Of a stretch of 64,000 nt of DNA, positions 24,363-37,139 are shown in pieces. Made by a program: the position numbers and the translations under genes. Position 1 is the stretch's first letter, and each line of letters begins with the position of its first letter. This DNA is from Lactarius indigo. Lineage: Eukaryota > Basidiomycota > Agaricomycetes > Russulales > Russulaceae. The stretch lies in contig JAFKAC010000031.1 of assembly GCA_025766275.1 (NCBI GenBank), positions 496,001 to 560,000 of the forward strand, written 5' to 3'. The notes beneath the pieces were generated by a model, which was given only the letters and a program-made list of their open reading frames with translations, made no database searches and was not told the origin of the DNA.

Positions 24363-25498
24363 ATGACTTCCATCTCTGCGACGGCAGCCGACCTTTCTTG
24401 CTTTGGTCAGGGTGAAGACCTATCTTCGCTTCCTCGTCGATCTCTAGAGAGTTTGACGGATTGGTTTTCCTCGGAGCTACATGTGCGCCCACACCCTGTT
24501 GATGTTCGGACACATGAGTTGATGATAACGAATAGTTCTTCTCGAGCACAAACAACGTGTGCGCGCCGGTTCTTACACAAGCTAGTAATTCCAATGGTTT
24601 AGAGTCTGCGCACGACGACCATCGAGTCCACTCCGAAGGGATTAACACCTTTTCTACAGCTATCAGCCCCTTTTCCGGCCTCGCCGTTCCAACCTTCGTC
24701 AGCTTCAGCCTTGTGCCATCGCACCTTGAGGCTGGTCAGGTGAGACTCCTCATGTACCCCGCTACCCTCGTTGATTCGACACTTGTATAGTATACACCCT
24801 CCCTGGACCAGGGCGGCGAGCGTCCATCCCCCCCATCACACCTGTCTGAGCCCTCCCAACCCCGGATGGCTTATCCTTTGACCCTAGATGACATCACGGT
24901 AGGCCCTCGTTATTTGGAGCGCGCGCCCGGGCCGCCTCCAGGTGGTTTCCCGATCGCCCCCCGAAACTCGGTTCCCCGGCCGCCGGAAGTACACGGTGAC
25001 CATCAACCCTCCGGTGCTAGCGGTATTACCCGAGGGTCGATACCAGACGGCACCCCAGTAGTCACCACCTCACCCAGGATGGCAATGTACCTGCCCCCCT
25101 TCAATCAAGTTCCCGAGGTGTACTCAGACTACCTTATCTCTGGCCATCCATCCTCATCCTCTCTGGTAAACAATGGTGCCGTCACCCGTGTCCACATATC
25201 CTACCAAATCGAAGGGAACAGGCTATCTACTTCGCAACAGCTTCCTGGTCAAACTTACCAGGACACCCCAACTTTGTCTTCTACTGTTAGGCCGATTCGA
25301 GGTGTTGTAGACCAACACCCGAGCCGCTACCAGTGCTCCATATGCGACGCGAAGTACGCCTGGCTTTCGGGGCTCAACCGCCACTACAAAGACACACACT
25401 TGCCGTGGATTGCCTGTGATGTTTGCGGGCTTGAGTTCCCCTCAGGACGCAGGTACTTACTCACAAAGCATCTGGAGACACATCACCCTGAAGCCTAG
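24363..25498 (+). CDS. C2H2 zinc-finger protein, family member 1 (intact)
   Basis: Three exons (24363-24482, 24536-24739, 24791-25498) join in frame into about 343 residues. The N-terminal 260 residues are Pro/Ser-rich without a known domain (exon 1 begins MTSISATAADLSCFGQGED). The C-terminus holds two zinc fingers: CSICDAKYAWLSGLNRHYKD followed by TH, and CDVCGLEFPSGRR through HLETHH. This suggests a nuclear DNA- or RNA-binding protein of unknown target. Exon boundaries are supported by paralogues at 31122 and 48883, which keep the same splice positions. Homology between copies extends about 280 bp upstream and about 250 bp downstream of the coding part. I do not recognise an orthologue of known function. 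Confidence 0.75.
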
Positions 25499-25760
25499 TT
25501 ACACCAAAGCCGATGCTATTTAAGCTCACATCGGCTTGATGCTAGATGCGTGGGGTAATTGTTATCCTTTTTCTCGTCGTCACTATGGCCCGTTGCTTAT
25601 AATCGAGTTCCCCGCACCTCCCCTACTTACTTTCATATGGTATCACACGCCTCCCACTATTTATTACGTGCACCTACTCCGCGGGACCCGAGCTGCCTCT
25701 GCCTTTTACACTGTTGCATCCACCTATTTTTACCGAATAATTAAAGAAAAACAATCAGCA

Positions 25761-27539
25761 TTTACATCCCTCAATATATAACAAACCAGAGACGCGGTCG
25801 CAAGATAGAAAACCAATCGTGGTATGTAAGGCGCTACGTAAATACTTAGACGTGTCAGGTGCTGCAGGTGCTGGGTGAGGCATGCCAATAAGTTACGACG
25901 AATATTGGTTTGTTGTGTCGAGCGTGACTCGATTTTCGAAACCGTACGCAATTTTTGGCAAACGCTGCGACTTCCGATTCAGACAGAAGATGAAACGCCG
26001 TTAGTCAAAAAAACTCGTGAAACGATGCTCACAATAGGGTCATCAGAACACGCAAGAGAGCACGGAAACTTGCACAATTCCAGAATTACCTTTTCCCTGC
26101 CCGCCCCAGACCCTGAATAACCATACCGTCCGGTTTTGGGACCAAGTCACCCACACCTGGATTCAACACGACTACGGGTCCGAAGTTCTGGGTTGTCAGA
26201 GTTGAATCGCCTGTGGCCCGGCTATTTACACCACTCTGTTCAGAATAGCTGATCAGGGAAGCGTGGTCCGTGTTGACGATTGAGATTTATTTGATGTTAG
26301 TTTCTATGCGCTTTGTTCACCTCGGTATTTAGATATAGATATAACCCTGCTGCTCGCACATGAAAGATGATGGAAAGCAGTATATTGCACAAGAATGACT
26401 ATATTACACGAGAGGGGTTGTATCACAAGGTTGTGCGAGATGGGCCAAGTAGTGTGAGCATTAGGACGGTGGGGGAGGTTCTGGCCCCGCCTCATGCAAC
26501 GGGGTGGAAGGGGATGTAGTCTTCAACCTTGGCCTCCGGTTGTGCTGTTATCAGTCGCAATGTACTGTGAGCAGATAATATGTGCTCACCGAATCCAGCC
26601 TTTTACTCAATGAACTTGTTGACAAGGACGGGGTCTGAGATCTGAGACTCGGAGACCATTAGTATCAGCGTAGGGCTGCCAGCCCGCACGAGTTGGGCGT
26701 GTAGGCCTCGGTGAATGTGATAATGGACGCGGAAATTCTGCAGGACATTGGGCTCAAACGCATGACTCGGACCTGACGTCGGCTCAGGTAAGGTCTGTGC
26801 ACAGTATCAGGGTCAAGTAAGTGATCATCAGCAGGTTGACAGCAGGTAAACTCAACGGAGTCTGACAATGATTCGAGCTGAAAATTGATCGTAACCATCA
26901 GGACCAAGTTCTGGCAGCGCCCCAAGTGTACCTTTGATCTTCTTCCAGACGAGCTCGCTGCGGAAAAGGAGGCAGAGACGGATGAAGCCAAAGAATCAAA
27001 TTCGAGCTGGGGTCCACTTTTTATGATCGGTTGTGAGCAGAGCAAACAGTACACTTGGTTGAGAGCGTTGGCACGAGCAGGAGACTCACAAAATTTGTCA
27101 GGGAGAAAGAGTTCCTGTGCCTACGCTCGCTGAGGCTGCTAGTATCATGTACCTCACTGCTTGCATTTTTCGGTGCATACTCATTCCTCACCAAACCACT
27201 CCTCAGAAGAAAGGTACACTTCATCAGGGGTTTGGGGGCGGCCGCCATGGGAAGCGTTAAAGACCCAAAACCCGAAGGGCAGACCAATGCGAAGGTGTCC
27301 GAAAATATGGACAAACTATCAGCAATTCGTATTAGGTAAGTGGGTTACTTGGGACTCATCCACTCGAACTGTACAGCTGTTGGATCATTCTTAAACCGTG
27401 GCTTATCTTCTTTCTACTGACTGAGGTGGGTATACGCTTCAATGATTACAAGAGTGACGCTTGCTTGTATGCAGTGCGCTATTCGCCGTCGTGCTTCTGT
27501 AGACACCGCCTAATGCCTAGTATTGACCATGCATAACAT
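25761..27539. other. Intergenic; one unresolved stretch with coding-like pieces
   Basis: Between about 26480 and 27340 several pieces on the minus strand look protein-like: EPNVLQNFRVHYHIHRGLHA followed by a run to LVNKFIE near 26780-26610, and ELVWKKIKGTLGALPELGPD near 26960-26890. They are in different frames and I cannot join them into a convincing model or assign a family. The plus strand also has an open piece ending at a GTAAGT near 27335. It may be a small multi-exon gene or a relic. Confidence 0.3.
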
Positions 27540-28620
27540 TAAATGAAACTGAGAGAAGAGGGAAGTAGCACTCGGGTGAGAGGGCTAGAACGAAGGAATA
27601 TACGCGAACAAGGTTTCGAGGAAGTGGCAAGGGGAGAAGAAGGAGTCAAGGCCGTGTGGTAACAGCAAAAGGGCAGCCAGTGCGATGAAGAGACTACGGA
27701 GGTGGAAGAGGACAGGAAGGATGGCGGGTTACATGTGAGGGCTAGGAGAGGGGGGAAAGACCTGGACGAGAGTAAAGCGAGGAGATTGGGGGCGTGATGA
27801 AAAGACAGGGAGGACCACGCTGTGTATGTGACAACAAGGAAGGAGGGAGGACAACGGTGAGAGGATGAGGATGGCGTGGGCGGGAGCGCCTTGCGAGCAG
27901 GGGTGAGGAAAGGGAAAGGAGGCAGAGGGCGGCAAGGGTAGAGACAAGAAGAGGATTGCGGCTCAGAGGCGGATAAGGCGCATCATGCGCGAGGGAAACC
28001 AGGGAGAGAGTAAGGGCAGTGCAGAGATGGGGAGAGGGATGGGAAGGGAAGAAATGAGAAGGTGAGAGCGAGGGTATGGAAGGGGCTTAGAGGCCAGTAC
28101 CTCACACGCAAGGAAGGGCAGTGTGGTCTCAGGTGACGGGGAAATAGTGGTGGCGGCTGCGGAGGGTGGGGGAGGGCAGTAAGGGATAGAGGGGAGCAGG
28201 TGTCTGAGGGAGGCCGTGAGGACTGCACCTAGCACACGAGGGCGTAGGGGGGGGGGGGGGGGCAGATAGGCAGAGAGAGAAGAGGGGAAAGGATAAAAAG
28301 AGGGATAGGGGGACCTGGAGGGAGGATGATGGGAAGGGAAGACTCTGCCTTCCTCGCAAGGGATAGTAAGACGTGACAAGCCAAGGAGAGCGCTGGTAAT
28401 ACAGTAGGGAGGTACAAGATGGACGACGAAGTGCAAGGTGGGCAAGCATACGGAGGGAAGTAGATGCCAAGATGGAAAGGAGAGCGCAGCGGGGACAGGG
28501 TGAGGCCAGGAATGAGCGCATTAATGAGCAGCAGGCCAGGATGGGGGAGAGATGAACGAAACAGGCTCAACGCGTGAGGAGAAGAGGAGCAACAAATGCT
28601 CCTCAGGAGTCAGATGAACA
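27540..28620. repeat. Purine-rich tract with a G16 run
   Basis: For roughly 1.1 kb the plus strand is dominated by G and A, with sixteen consecutive Gs at 28247-28262. Long open frames on the minus strand here are low-complexity Pro/Ser/Leu translations in three overlapping frames, so I do not call them genes. The right end resembles 33260-33340 (GGCCAGGA..GAGCG, then GTAACAAATGC or GCAACAAATGC), which suggests a shared, diverged repeat. Confidence 0.6.
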
Positions 28621-30864
28621 AGCACTCACAGATATCGCTGCCAGTGGCTACATTCTGAGGAACGATTAAACTGTAAAAGTGCCGTCGATCGCATCAGCAG
28701 CGCCCCCCTTCCAAGTATGTGCCTTGGCCTTGAGTTTGGCGCGTCCCCATCTTAACTTGAAACCTAAGAAATCGATATTGTTGGAGGCAGGAATCAAATG
28801 GAAGTGCTGCTCGGCGGTATTTAGTATCCTTCTTAGGTCCGCACAGCAGCTTACTTTGTCAACAACAACTAGAGTTTGCGCGATGGTCCCTCACATGACG
28901 TATGTTATGAGGTTCCTCGGACGAGTCGACAACAGGCATGTGACACCAGCAACGTCGCATGCATTGATGTAGGCATCGAGAAGAGCGTGACAAACCGACA
29001 ATTACCAGATAGTCTCGTTCTCTGTCGTTTGAAACTAATATTGAGGCCTATAGAAGGGTAAACTTGGCATCACAGAAGATGCGGGTGCATGGGTGCCAAT
29101 CGGCCCGAATCAACGAGATTTGAAAGGCCCTCGATCCGGCCAAACCTGTTATCACCGTGATTTTCCACAACTGTCGCTAAATGCTCAAGACATCCTGATG
29201 GCGGAGTCCATTTACTGCGAAAACTAGACCCTTTGAGGTGGCACTAGGGCGTCGCAATTTCTCACGAATCTCACTGGCACATGATAATACTATGCTTTCA
29301 GACCTCCAACATCTCTTCTTCCGCCTTCAAACAGTTTCGGCCAGTACGAGAGCGGCCGTAGGCAGGTGAGGCAATGGCACTATTATTGACACAGCACTTG
29401 GGCTCAGGCCCCAGGTTGTCGCCCCCACGTCCATCTTGGACATCCCTTTTTCCTTATCGAGGCCGTTCTTTATGGCTGACCTATACGTTCGATGTCAGCA
29501 TTCCTCTATTTCTTCTTTTTTTTGGATCCATGTTTATTCCGGGTTACATAACAGAGTTACAGACCGGTCGCAGCGAGACCCACTACATTTTTGAAACGTG
29601 TTCCTCTATTTCCGACCTCCTTGATGACCCTACTTCTCTCTTTGTCTCTATTCGAGTTTGCAAATACTCCCTTTGGCCAGTCGGGATCTTCCGAGTGTAT
29701 TTGGCCTGGAGGCCCAGCGCCAAAGTGGCATCAATAATCTACTCTACCGTACAGCCTGGCGTGGCATGGCACGACGCGGTAGGGCGCGGCACGGCAAACC
29801 GGCCAACATAGGTACCTCCGATAAGGGTTGCCTGTCATCACGCGCGCCGGCAGCACAGAAAATACGCAGCTGGTGGTGTACATTTCCTCTGTTCTAGGAA
29901 GTGAACGCGATCATAGAAGCACCAGTGATCAGAAGAATCAACTATGTTTTTTCTGCAGGGTTGGTAGATTAAGAAGACCACAGTGTGGTCGTCCCTGCGA
30001 GTGAGTGAGACGAGACTGAGTAAGGTCGTCTTCGGAGTGATGTTGGAATGCAAACATACACCTTGAATAGCTTGACCTTGATTGCTATTCCGCTGCGTGC
30101 TTTCGTAGCGCTTTAGCTTCCATAGAGGCCGCGCACTGTGTATTTGATATAAAAAAACACAGCTCCACGGCGGCGGAGATGCTGGGATCTGATACACTAC
30201 TCATTCCAGGGTACATTCCAATGGGCGCCTATGTGTCTCTCCAGAAGCGCTCGTACGCTCACGCGGTCAATATGTCAATACTGAATACGAGAAAATCACA
30301 TCATTTTCGGGATTCTCCGAGTTCTTTCACCTATCATAGTCCCATGACCCCCATCGTACCACAGTGTTGATCATAGTACTCCCCAGAAACTCCTGCGTAA
30401 AACCAACCAATCGCGTCATCAATCAGAGAACTGGTCGAACGATCTTGGTATGTGTGTAGCTGAGTTCAAAATCGACAAATTGGCTTTCTGTTCTGACTGA
30501 GATCTACTGTATGGTCCAGTGGCTTCCTTTGCGCCATTGCTATAACCATAATGGAAGTAGTCCATTCCTTGTGAATTTCCCGACCCTTGATACCACTGGA
30601 AAGCATACGACGTCAGCCGTGTACCATCACGCGATAGTGTGGGATCCATTAGGATACCTGTCCGACGGTTACAGTGTTGTACGTGTCTAGGCCTGCGCTG
30701 GACTGCGTTACGAAGGAGCTTTGGTATCCTATGAAACATACCACTGACGCCTATCAAGGAACCGGATAGTAATTGGGCCAGTCACAAGTCTGTACACTAT
30801 GGAAATCGGCGCGCGCCTCCTCACTCTGAAGAACGATTATCTATGGGCAAACCTATGGGTGAAC
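28621..30864. other. Intergenic; nothing firmly recognised
   Basis: Open frames at 29374-29811 (+) and 30419-30757 (-) lack recognisable domains. The sequence near 29970-30030 (AGACCACAGTGTGGTCGT, GACGAGACTG) resembles 48170-48230 upstream of the third zinc-finger copy, so the segmental similarity may reach further upstream in copies 2 and 3. Confidence 0.45.
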
Positions 30865-32500
30865 ACGCCAAGTTTCTGGTATAACTTGAACGCTCGCAAC
30901 AAAGGTGCCAATCCCCTGCGTCGTGCCACTTTTGCGCCACTCACGTAACTGTGGTTGTTTTTTTGCATTGGAGGCACTACCACCCGGTATGCCTGTGGAA
31001 TGAAACTCCTCTTTTCTGCGTATGGAAGAACCGACAATATATAGTAACTAGGACCTTATAGCCCCTAGCGACCTCCCTCCGCCGAGTCTTCACCAACCCA
31101 GTCATACATAACCAAAGTAACATGGCCTCGATCTCTGCGACGGTAGCCGACCCTCCTTACTTCGACCCAGGTGAAGGCCCTTCACTCCCTCATCAATCTG
31201 TAGAGGGGTTGGTGAATTGGTTTTCCTCAGAATTACATGTGCGTCCATACCCTTTTGACTCACAGGCTTTGATGGTTTGATAATGATGAGCACGTTATAG
31301 TCATTCCTGAGCACGACCAACGTACGGTCATCACTAGCACTGGTTCCTAGTACACAGATTGGTAACGCTAAGGGTCCGGAGCCCGCACGCGCCAACAACC
31401 ACCAAGGTCAGCCCGAAGGGATTACCGCTTTAGCTACAGCTACCATTCCCTTCTCTGGCCGCGCCATTCCAACCACGGTCATCCTCAGTCTTGTGCAGTT
31501 GCACCCCGGGACAGGCCAGGTGGGGCTGTGACTTCTTGTATACCCCGCTATCCCCCTTATTGACGTGGCAAACATAGTACCTACCCTCCATGAACCCATC
31601 ACTACCGCCGTCCGTGAACCAGGGCGGCGAACCTAGACCTTTCTTTCCATCACACCCGTCACACCCTTCCCACCTCTTGGTGGGTTATCCTATGACCAGG
31701 AATGATCATACCACAATAGACCCTCGTTATTTGGAATACGCACCAACTCCGGCGGGTGGCTTCCACGTCACTCCCCGAAACTGGATTCCACGGCCGGAGG
31801 TACGGTATGATTATCAACTCCCCGGACACGGTGATCCCATCCAAGTACCAATACCGGCAGATGCCCCCTGCGCAGTCACCGCCCCCCCTGGAGTGGCAGT
31901 GTATCCGTCATTATTCAATCAAACTTTCGAGGCGTACCCTGTCTCTGGTAACCGTAGCGCCTTCTCATCCTCTCCCGTAAATCGTGGTGATATCCCCCCT
32001 GCCCGTGCGGCCCATCAAAACGAAGGGAACGTTGGGAAGTCTGCTTCTCGACAACTTGGTCGATCTTATCCAGACACCGCAACATTGTCTAATTCCACCG
32101 GGCTGGTTCGAGGTGCGGGGGGAGACCAACTTGAACACCCGAGCCGCCACCGGTGCAGGGAATGTGATGCCAGTTATGCCCGGCTTTCGGGGCTCAACCG
32201 ACACTACAAGGACAAGCACACGGCTTGGATGGCCTGTCACCATTGCAACTCCAGGTTCTCCTTTGGACGCAAGTATAAATTTACAGAGCATCTTCAGACA
32301 TGTCCTGGCACTTAGTTGCACCCTAGCGGACGTCCTCACAAATGAGTCCTTCTTAACTCTGCTTACTTTCCGTCATGCAACTCTCTCGTGACTCTGTGTA
32401 CTAGTTCCATCTGCACATACTGTGTAGCACCCGAGCTGGCTCGGCATTCACACTGCTACACCCATATGTTTCTAAGACTTTTTTATCCTTGATAATAAAT
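30865..32500 (+). repeat. Segmental repeat, copy 2 (zinc-finger gene plus flanks)
   Basis: Same unit as 24077-25760 and 48610-50110: upstream landmark CGCCAAGTTTCTGGTATA at about 30867 and a downstream CCCGAGCTGG..CACACTG stretch at about 32430. Confidence 0.55.
31122..32315 (+). CDS. C2H2 zinc-finger protein, family member 2 (intact)
   Basis: Three exons (31122-31238, 31301-31519, 31578-32315) give about 357 residues in one frame. It starts MASISATVADPPYFDPGEG. The middle is Pro/Ser-rich (RGDIPPARAAHQNEGN near 31985). The C-terminus has CRECDASYARLSGLNRHYKD plus KH (C2H2), then CHHCNSRFSFGRKYKFTEHL ending in QTC, so the second finger reads C2HC. It shares exon layout, splice positions and flanks with the copies at 24363 and 48883. 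Function is unknown; the fingers suggest nucleic-acid binding. It lies 2.2 kb left of the large mobile element. Confidence 0.75.
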
Positions 32501-34517
32501 CAACCGGAAAGGTATATATCTATACAATGACAATCCGTACCAGTGTCTGGTGTGTCATTTTGCCGATAATATAAGAGCGGACTTTGAAATTGAAAGTCCA
32601 GTGCGTGTCGTTATCTCTATAGCGGTTTTCATAACGATAGATACCTTGCGACAAATCCCCACACACAGTGGGGTTCCTCGGCAACCGTGCCGAGTTTTCT
32701 TACTATAAAAATAATTATATTAATTAAAAAGTAAATCTGTTGCGACGCCAGCAAAAGTTGACAACTTATTCCATAACCCCAATACTGCATGATAACCCAA
32801 TTTCCGGAGAGTTTTCCCTCGACTTAAGTATGAACCCCGCTCTGGGGTTTTGGGAGTCCGCCTGTGTATCCAAAATGGAAGGTATCTATCGTTATGAAAA
32901 GCGCTGTAACAGTACATCTGCCTCTACTCCTCTGCATCCACTCGCCCCGGCTCTGGACGAATGTACACTGACACAGGCCAATTCTTAATAGTGCCTGCTG
33001 CTCCAACGGAAACCAATCTGGCATGCGCAGCTCTCGTACCCACTCCAGCTAATGCAAACGCAGGGCTCATAAGGGCTCCTGCACCTACGAAACTGGACAA
33101 CGACAGCGGCACTCGCAGCAGTTTAGGATGCAAGTGCATATGTAACTGTCAAGGTACACTCACGTCGGCAATGAACAACGATGCCTGCCGCGCCTACTCT
33201 CGAAGTGCGCTAACTTAGTACTAGTGGACGAGGCAAGATAAGTGCAGCAGATCGTGCTAGGGCCAGGAGCGAGCGTTAGTGAGCAGGAGAGATGTACTTG
33301 CAGCCTCAGACCACGAGGAGGGGAGGGGTAACAAATGCCGGGTGAAATCAGATGGATGTGCTTCTAGGCAGTATCGGGCACCTTTCTTCTGGCATGCACC
33401 AACAGCTTCCTTGGTAATAACATGCCAGTGCGCATCCCAGCAATGAGGCCCACAGTCCACAGCTAAAGCTAAAGCGCTAATTATCCGGAACGGGACATCG
33501 TGGGGAAACAAGGCTGTGCGGCCCGAGCTGGAGCCACGGTATGCTTCAAACAGTCGCTGTATAGGGGCCTTGTATCGGTGATATTACCGGTCAACTTACA
33601 GTGCATAGGTTTTAAGACGGAAGAAATGGACAAGGAAGTAAACCGAACCCCGGCCTGGACTCGGACTCGAACATAGTCGTGACGTCACGGCTGTGCCGGC
33701 AGCCAGTGCGGCCATTGCGTTGGCCGTTCGCTCATTGAAGAGAAGGGCCAAAATGGGATAGCGGAAGGGACCCCTTCCAGTGTGATGACATTTCCTATCG
33801 TAACTCCCAGTGGTGTGGCGATAGCCCACGTTCTTGCCCACATTGACGGTTCTAGGTCCTACCGGTAGACACCCAAGGGACCACGATCTATGAGCGAATT
33901 CAAGTCGAGCATGATGGATATAACCGAGTCCACCTTGCAAAAATGGTTGACTCGGCCACGGTCGAGATTGGCGTCATGTGTGCCACTTCTTACAGGACAG
34001 TACACTTTCAGCCAAGGCCGCGTCAATAGAATCTGCCTTACCTCATCCATGAATCCTCTTTTTTTTGTAATCCATTTAAGTGCGCCTTGGGGTACTTGGC
34101 CCTATGTGGCACTTTACATCACGTTCGTTCCCTGTACCGTAATTCTTTCCACAACCCATTTAAGATAGCTTCTTCACAACAGAACATCCATGAATCCTCG
34201 TGGTGCAAGAACACGCGAGCACGCCAGGTTTGTGGCATGACACAGAAAATCAGCTATTACCGAAACTGCAGAATTGTGCGCCTTTATGTATGCCTCAAAA
34301 GATTGTTGTCACAGAGTTTGAAACGTGAATTTAATATCCCGTATTTCCACAGCGCAGCGCACGCTACAACTGGGTTACTTTATACTGTTAAAAAAACGCT
34401 TAGAATAGTATGTTTCCAGACTCCTATCACAGCACGGGGGGCAGTTCAGAGCACCAATCCCGAAGGCCAGGAGATCCAACCGCTTGCCAGCAACTCATTC
34501 CAGTTTGCATTCCACTC
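32501..34517. other. Intergenic, left flank of the mobile element
   Basis: No supported gene. A purine-rich piece at 33260-33340 resembles the right end of the 27.5-28.6 kb tract. Two near copies of a TCCATGAATCCTC stretch lie at 34046 and 34188. Confidence 0.5.
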
Positions 34518-34531
34518 ATCAGCAAATAAAA
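34518..34531 (+). repeat. Left terminal inverted repeat
   Basis: ATCAGCAAATAAAA, matching the reverse complement of 47979-47992 over all 14 bases. The match ends in an A-run on this side. Confidence 0.7.
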
Positions 34532-35151
34532 AAAAGGTTGACAAGTGGTTATAACCGCTTATAATCGCTGTAAGCGGTCTGAGCAGGTCCGGGATTACAA
34601 ATCGCCGAAAGCGATTGTGATCGTTCGATGGTTTTGAAATCGTTTGGCAATTATGCCCATGAATGGTAATCGCTTATATTTGCTTTTGCGGATTGTATTG
34701 CCTTTCATGAACGAAAACTCTTCACAAGAGTTGTATGCGCTTCTAATCGCTTTAGTAGTTTATAATCATGTTCCTAAATTGTATGCACTTCCGTAGCTTG
34801 CACATGCTTCTTATTGATTTTGAAAATTGCAATCCCTTGCACAAATTTTATGCGCTTGTGAGTGTCACTGCCCTCTGCAATCACTTTTAATTGATTATAT
34901 TCACATTTCTAATTTACAAGTATTTGATTGTCTTGAGGACGCTTCTATTGCATGCGAGTGCTCACAATGGCTTATATTCACTTGTAAGTGATCACCGTTT
35001 GTCAATAAAGTTCCCATCAATAAATCGATCATTTTTGGTCATGGTACTATTTCTTGTTTAGATGCGCTCGTCAGCCCATACAATTGTTTCAAAACATTGT
35101 CATATTCTGCTATTTCGTGCTACTGTACATCGAGCCAATACAAATTAAGAA
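34532..35151. repeat. Left subterminal repeat region
   Basis: AT-rich and non-coding. It carries repeated motifs: TTGTATGCGC at 34731, TTGTATGCAC at 34779, TTTTATGCGC at 34847, and several CGCTTATA or GCTTATATT words (34555, 34673, 34970). The same words occur inside the right end in the same orientation. Confidence 0.6.
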
Positions 35152-36996
35152 TCAGTATTGACGTCGTCGCCTTTTCCTCTGAGAGGGCTGCTTCTTTTTG
35201 CTGACTCCCGAGTCTTGCTCCTCATCCTGTGAGTCATTCTCACTGCCCCGCTTCTGGGGCCACCTAGGCGCCTCCGTGTTGTTGTTGTGATTGTCAGTAG
35301 GCCAGGGGCCACAGTGAGGCGGCAGAGTCTCTGTGTGAATGTTCACCCCTGACTCACTCTGGGTTAGGGGTGACCCGGGCGTTGTTGCCCTATCTCGTGA
35401 GGCTGATTCCACACATGTCAGTAAGCGACATCATAGCACAGCTAAATACTCACATGGCCCGGCTGCTGCCCTCTTGGCTGCTGCCCTGCCATCTCAGCCG
35501 TTGCCTCATAGGCTGCTGCCATCTTGGCCGCTGCCTCATCAGCAAGGTGCTTCGCGTTTTGGGCCCTTGCTTTGGCTAGAAAGCCGTTTGAGGCATTCAC
35601 CTGGGTCGATCCTGTGGGTCTTGCGCCTTCCTCCCTGCTGAAGAGTTCTCTGTAAATGAAGATTAGTCGTGTCCAAATTAGCTACAATCACTTACTTATT
35701 CCACCATCGGATCGTTTGCTCCGCCCATTGCTCATTCTCTTCAAACACTTTGAATAAATTTTCTGTGAATTCTTCATAATCGAAGTCTTCGTCTTTGCCA
35801 CTCCACGTTTGCTGAGAACTCAAGGCAAATCGGGCCTATCACTGTGTTATCGTTGAAACCAATCAAGTATTCGCAGCTTACCTGGACTGCCACATACACC
35901 ACAATAGAAGCTGATACCGACTCTAAGTTGAATAACCGAGCTACACAAGTTCGGCTGGGTTTTTGATTAGGACGAAGGGGGCGCATGGCAGTCCTTGGCC
36001 CTGTGAATATCACTCGTAGGCACTGCGAAGTCTGTCAGCTTTACTTAATTTACTTATCATTCACTTACGCGGGTGAGGAAGTACCCTCGCATGAACCCAG
36101 ACAGAACGTCGTCTGGATTGTACTTGTCCGGATCTTCATATAGGAATGCTGGGGCATCATGGGCAGTCACCTCGTACCCTTTGACACCGCTATTAACCTT
36201 CGTTCTAATGCTGGGCAAGGTCAGTTGAGCGAATATTAGAAGTCCTAGATCTCACCTAAGGGGGTCGCTGTCGTACTCCGCAATGTGCTCTATGGGTATG
36301 AGCAACCGCCCAAGTATATCGTGGTTGAAACCACGATCTGATTTTGAGTCCCTGCTAAGGGTTAAGTTGGCCTTGGTCTTACTGGCAAGCATTGTGGTAT
36401 GTGTTTTGAGATGGTGGGCATCACCTGAACAACCGCTCCGCATTCCCTCCAAGAGCTGTGGGAGGCATTGAGCACATATATGCGAGAATAAGTCAAAGTA
36501 CATACGGCTTGCTCGACATCCCTCATTTCTGGGTCCTGTTGCTTGACACGCTTCCGCAGAGTGGCACTGAACATTAGGGCTGCGTCCCAATGCACCGCAT
36601 AACTTGCATGCGTTTCCTCGCTGCTGTGATCAATAGGTTAATCGGTGACAGTTATATATGCGAATACACAACTCACGTCGTTGTATATTCTACAGGGTAC
36701 ATGCGGTCTTGAGCGGTATAGATAAGTTGGTCCACCGATATGAAAGGGTGGATGCATCGCAACAAGTATTTGCCGCATTCAATGAGGGCCTCCTTGGTAC
36801 TACCAAGTCATGTCAGAATACAGTACCGAATATGAAAGGATACTTACGTTTGTTTGCGGGGTGTCTTGAACTTTCCTTTCTCTCTGGGGAGCTCTTCGGA
36901 CAAAGCCCTCTCCAAGTGGCTGTTGGGATTGTGGCTTCCATGACCTTTTTTGTGGCGCATATATGCACTGTCTGGGGAGGATGATCGCGAAGACAT
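35152..36996 (-). CDS. DUF6698-domain protein
   Basis: The ATG at 36996 starts MSSRSSSPDSAYMRHKKGHG. About nine exons join in frame. Family marks in order: LIECGKYLLRCIHPFIS (36770), LFSATLRKRV (36570), KSDRGFNHDILGRLLIP (36320), GYEVTAHDAPAFLYEDPDKY (36165), LSGFMRGYFLTR (36090), VIFTGPRTAMRP (36010), RFALSSQQTWSGKDEDFDYE (35820), EQWAEQTIRWWNKELF (35720). These match the DUF6698 family, which is expanded in agaricomycetes and has no known function. The C-terminus is acidic and then strongly basic (KKKQPSQRKRRRR), a likely nuclear localisation signal. An Ala/Gln-rich stretch lies near 35500. The frame looks intact. It lies 143 bp downstream of the SPT5-like gene on the same strand, inside the candidate element. 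Confidence 0.8.
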
Positions 36997-37139
36997 GGTT
37001 GAGTGAGAAGAAAATTGAGTGTGCATATACTTATCTCGTGTCTTTTTGAAACCCCAAGACTGCCCCAAAGTTTCGTGTGGTTGCATGTGATCGCGCTGTG
37101 TGCAATTGACATTTGGTTCTATATAAGGAAACAATATTA

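Larger units (their letters stand above)
24077..25760 (+). repeat. Segmental repeat, copy 1 (zinc-finger gene plus flanks)
   Basis: Unit shared with about 30865-32500 and 48610-50110. Upstream landmarks are a CRCCAAGTYTCTGGTATA-like stretch (24077, 30865) and TTTGCGCCAC (24150, 30930). The downstream landmark is a CCCGAGCTG..CACACTG-like stretch (25688, 32430). Boundaries are approximate and judged by eye. Confidence 0.55.

Noticed and set aside
27729..28570. Overlapping Pro/Ser/Leu-rich open frames on the minus strand
   Set aside because: They arise from the purine-rich tract in all three frames, with no domain or codon pattern of a real gene.
29374..29811. 145-codon open frame (+)
   Set aside because: No family resemblance, no splice context, unlikely composition.
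34087..34554. 155-codon open frame crossing the left transposon end
   Set aside because: It spans the terminal repeat, is low in coding signals and has no homologous features.
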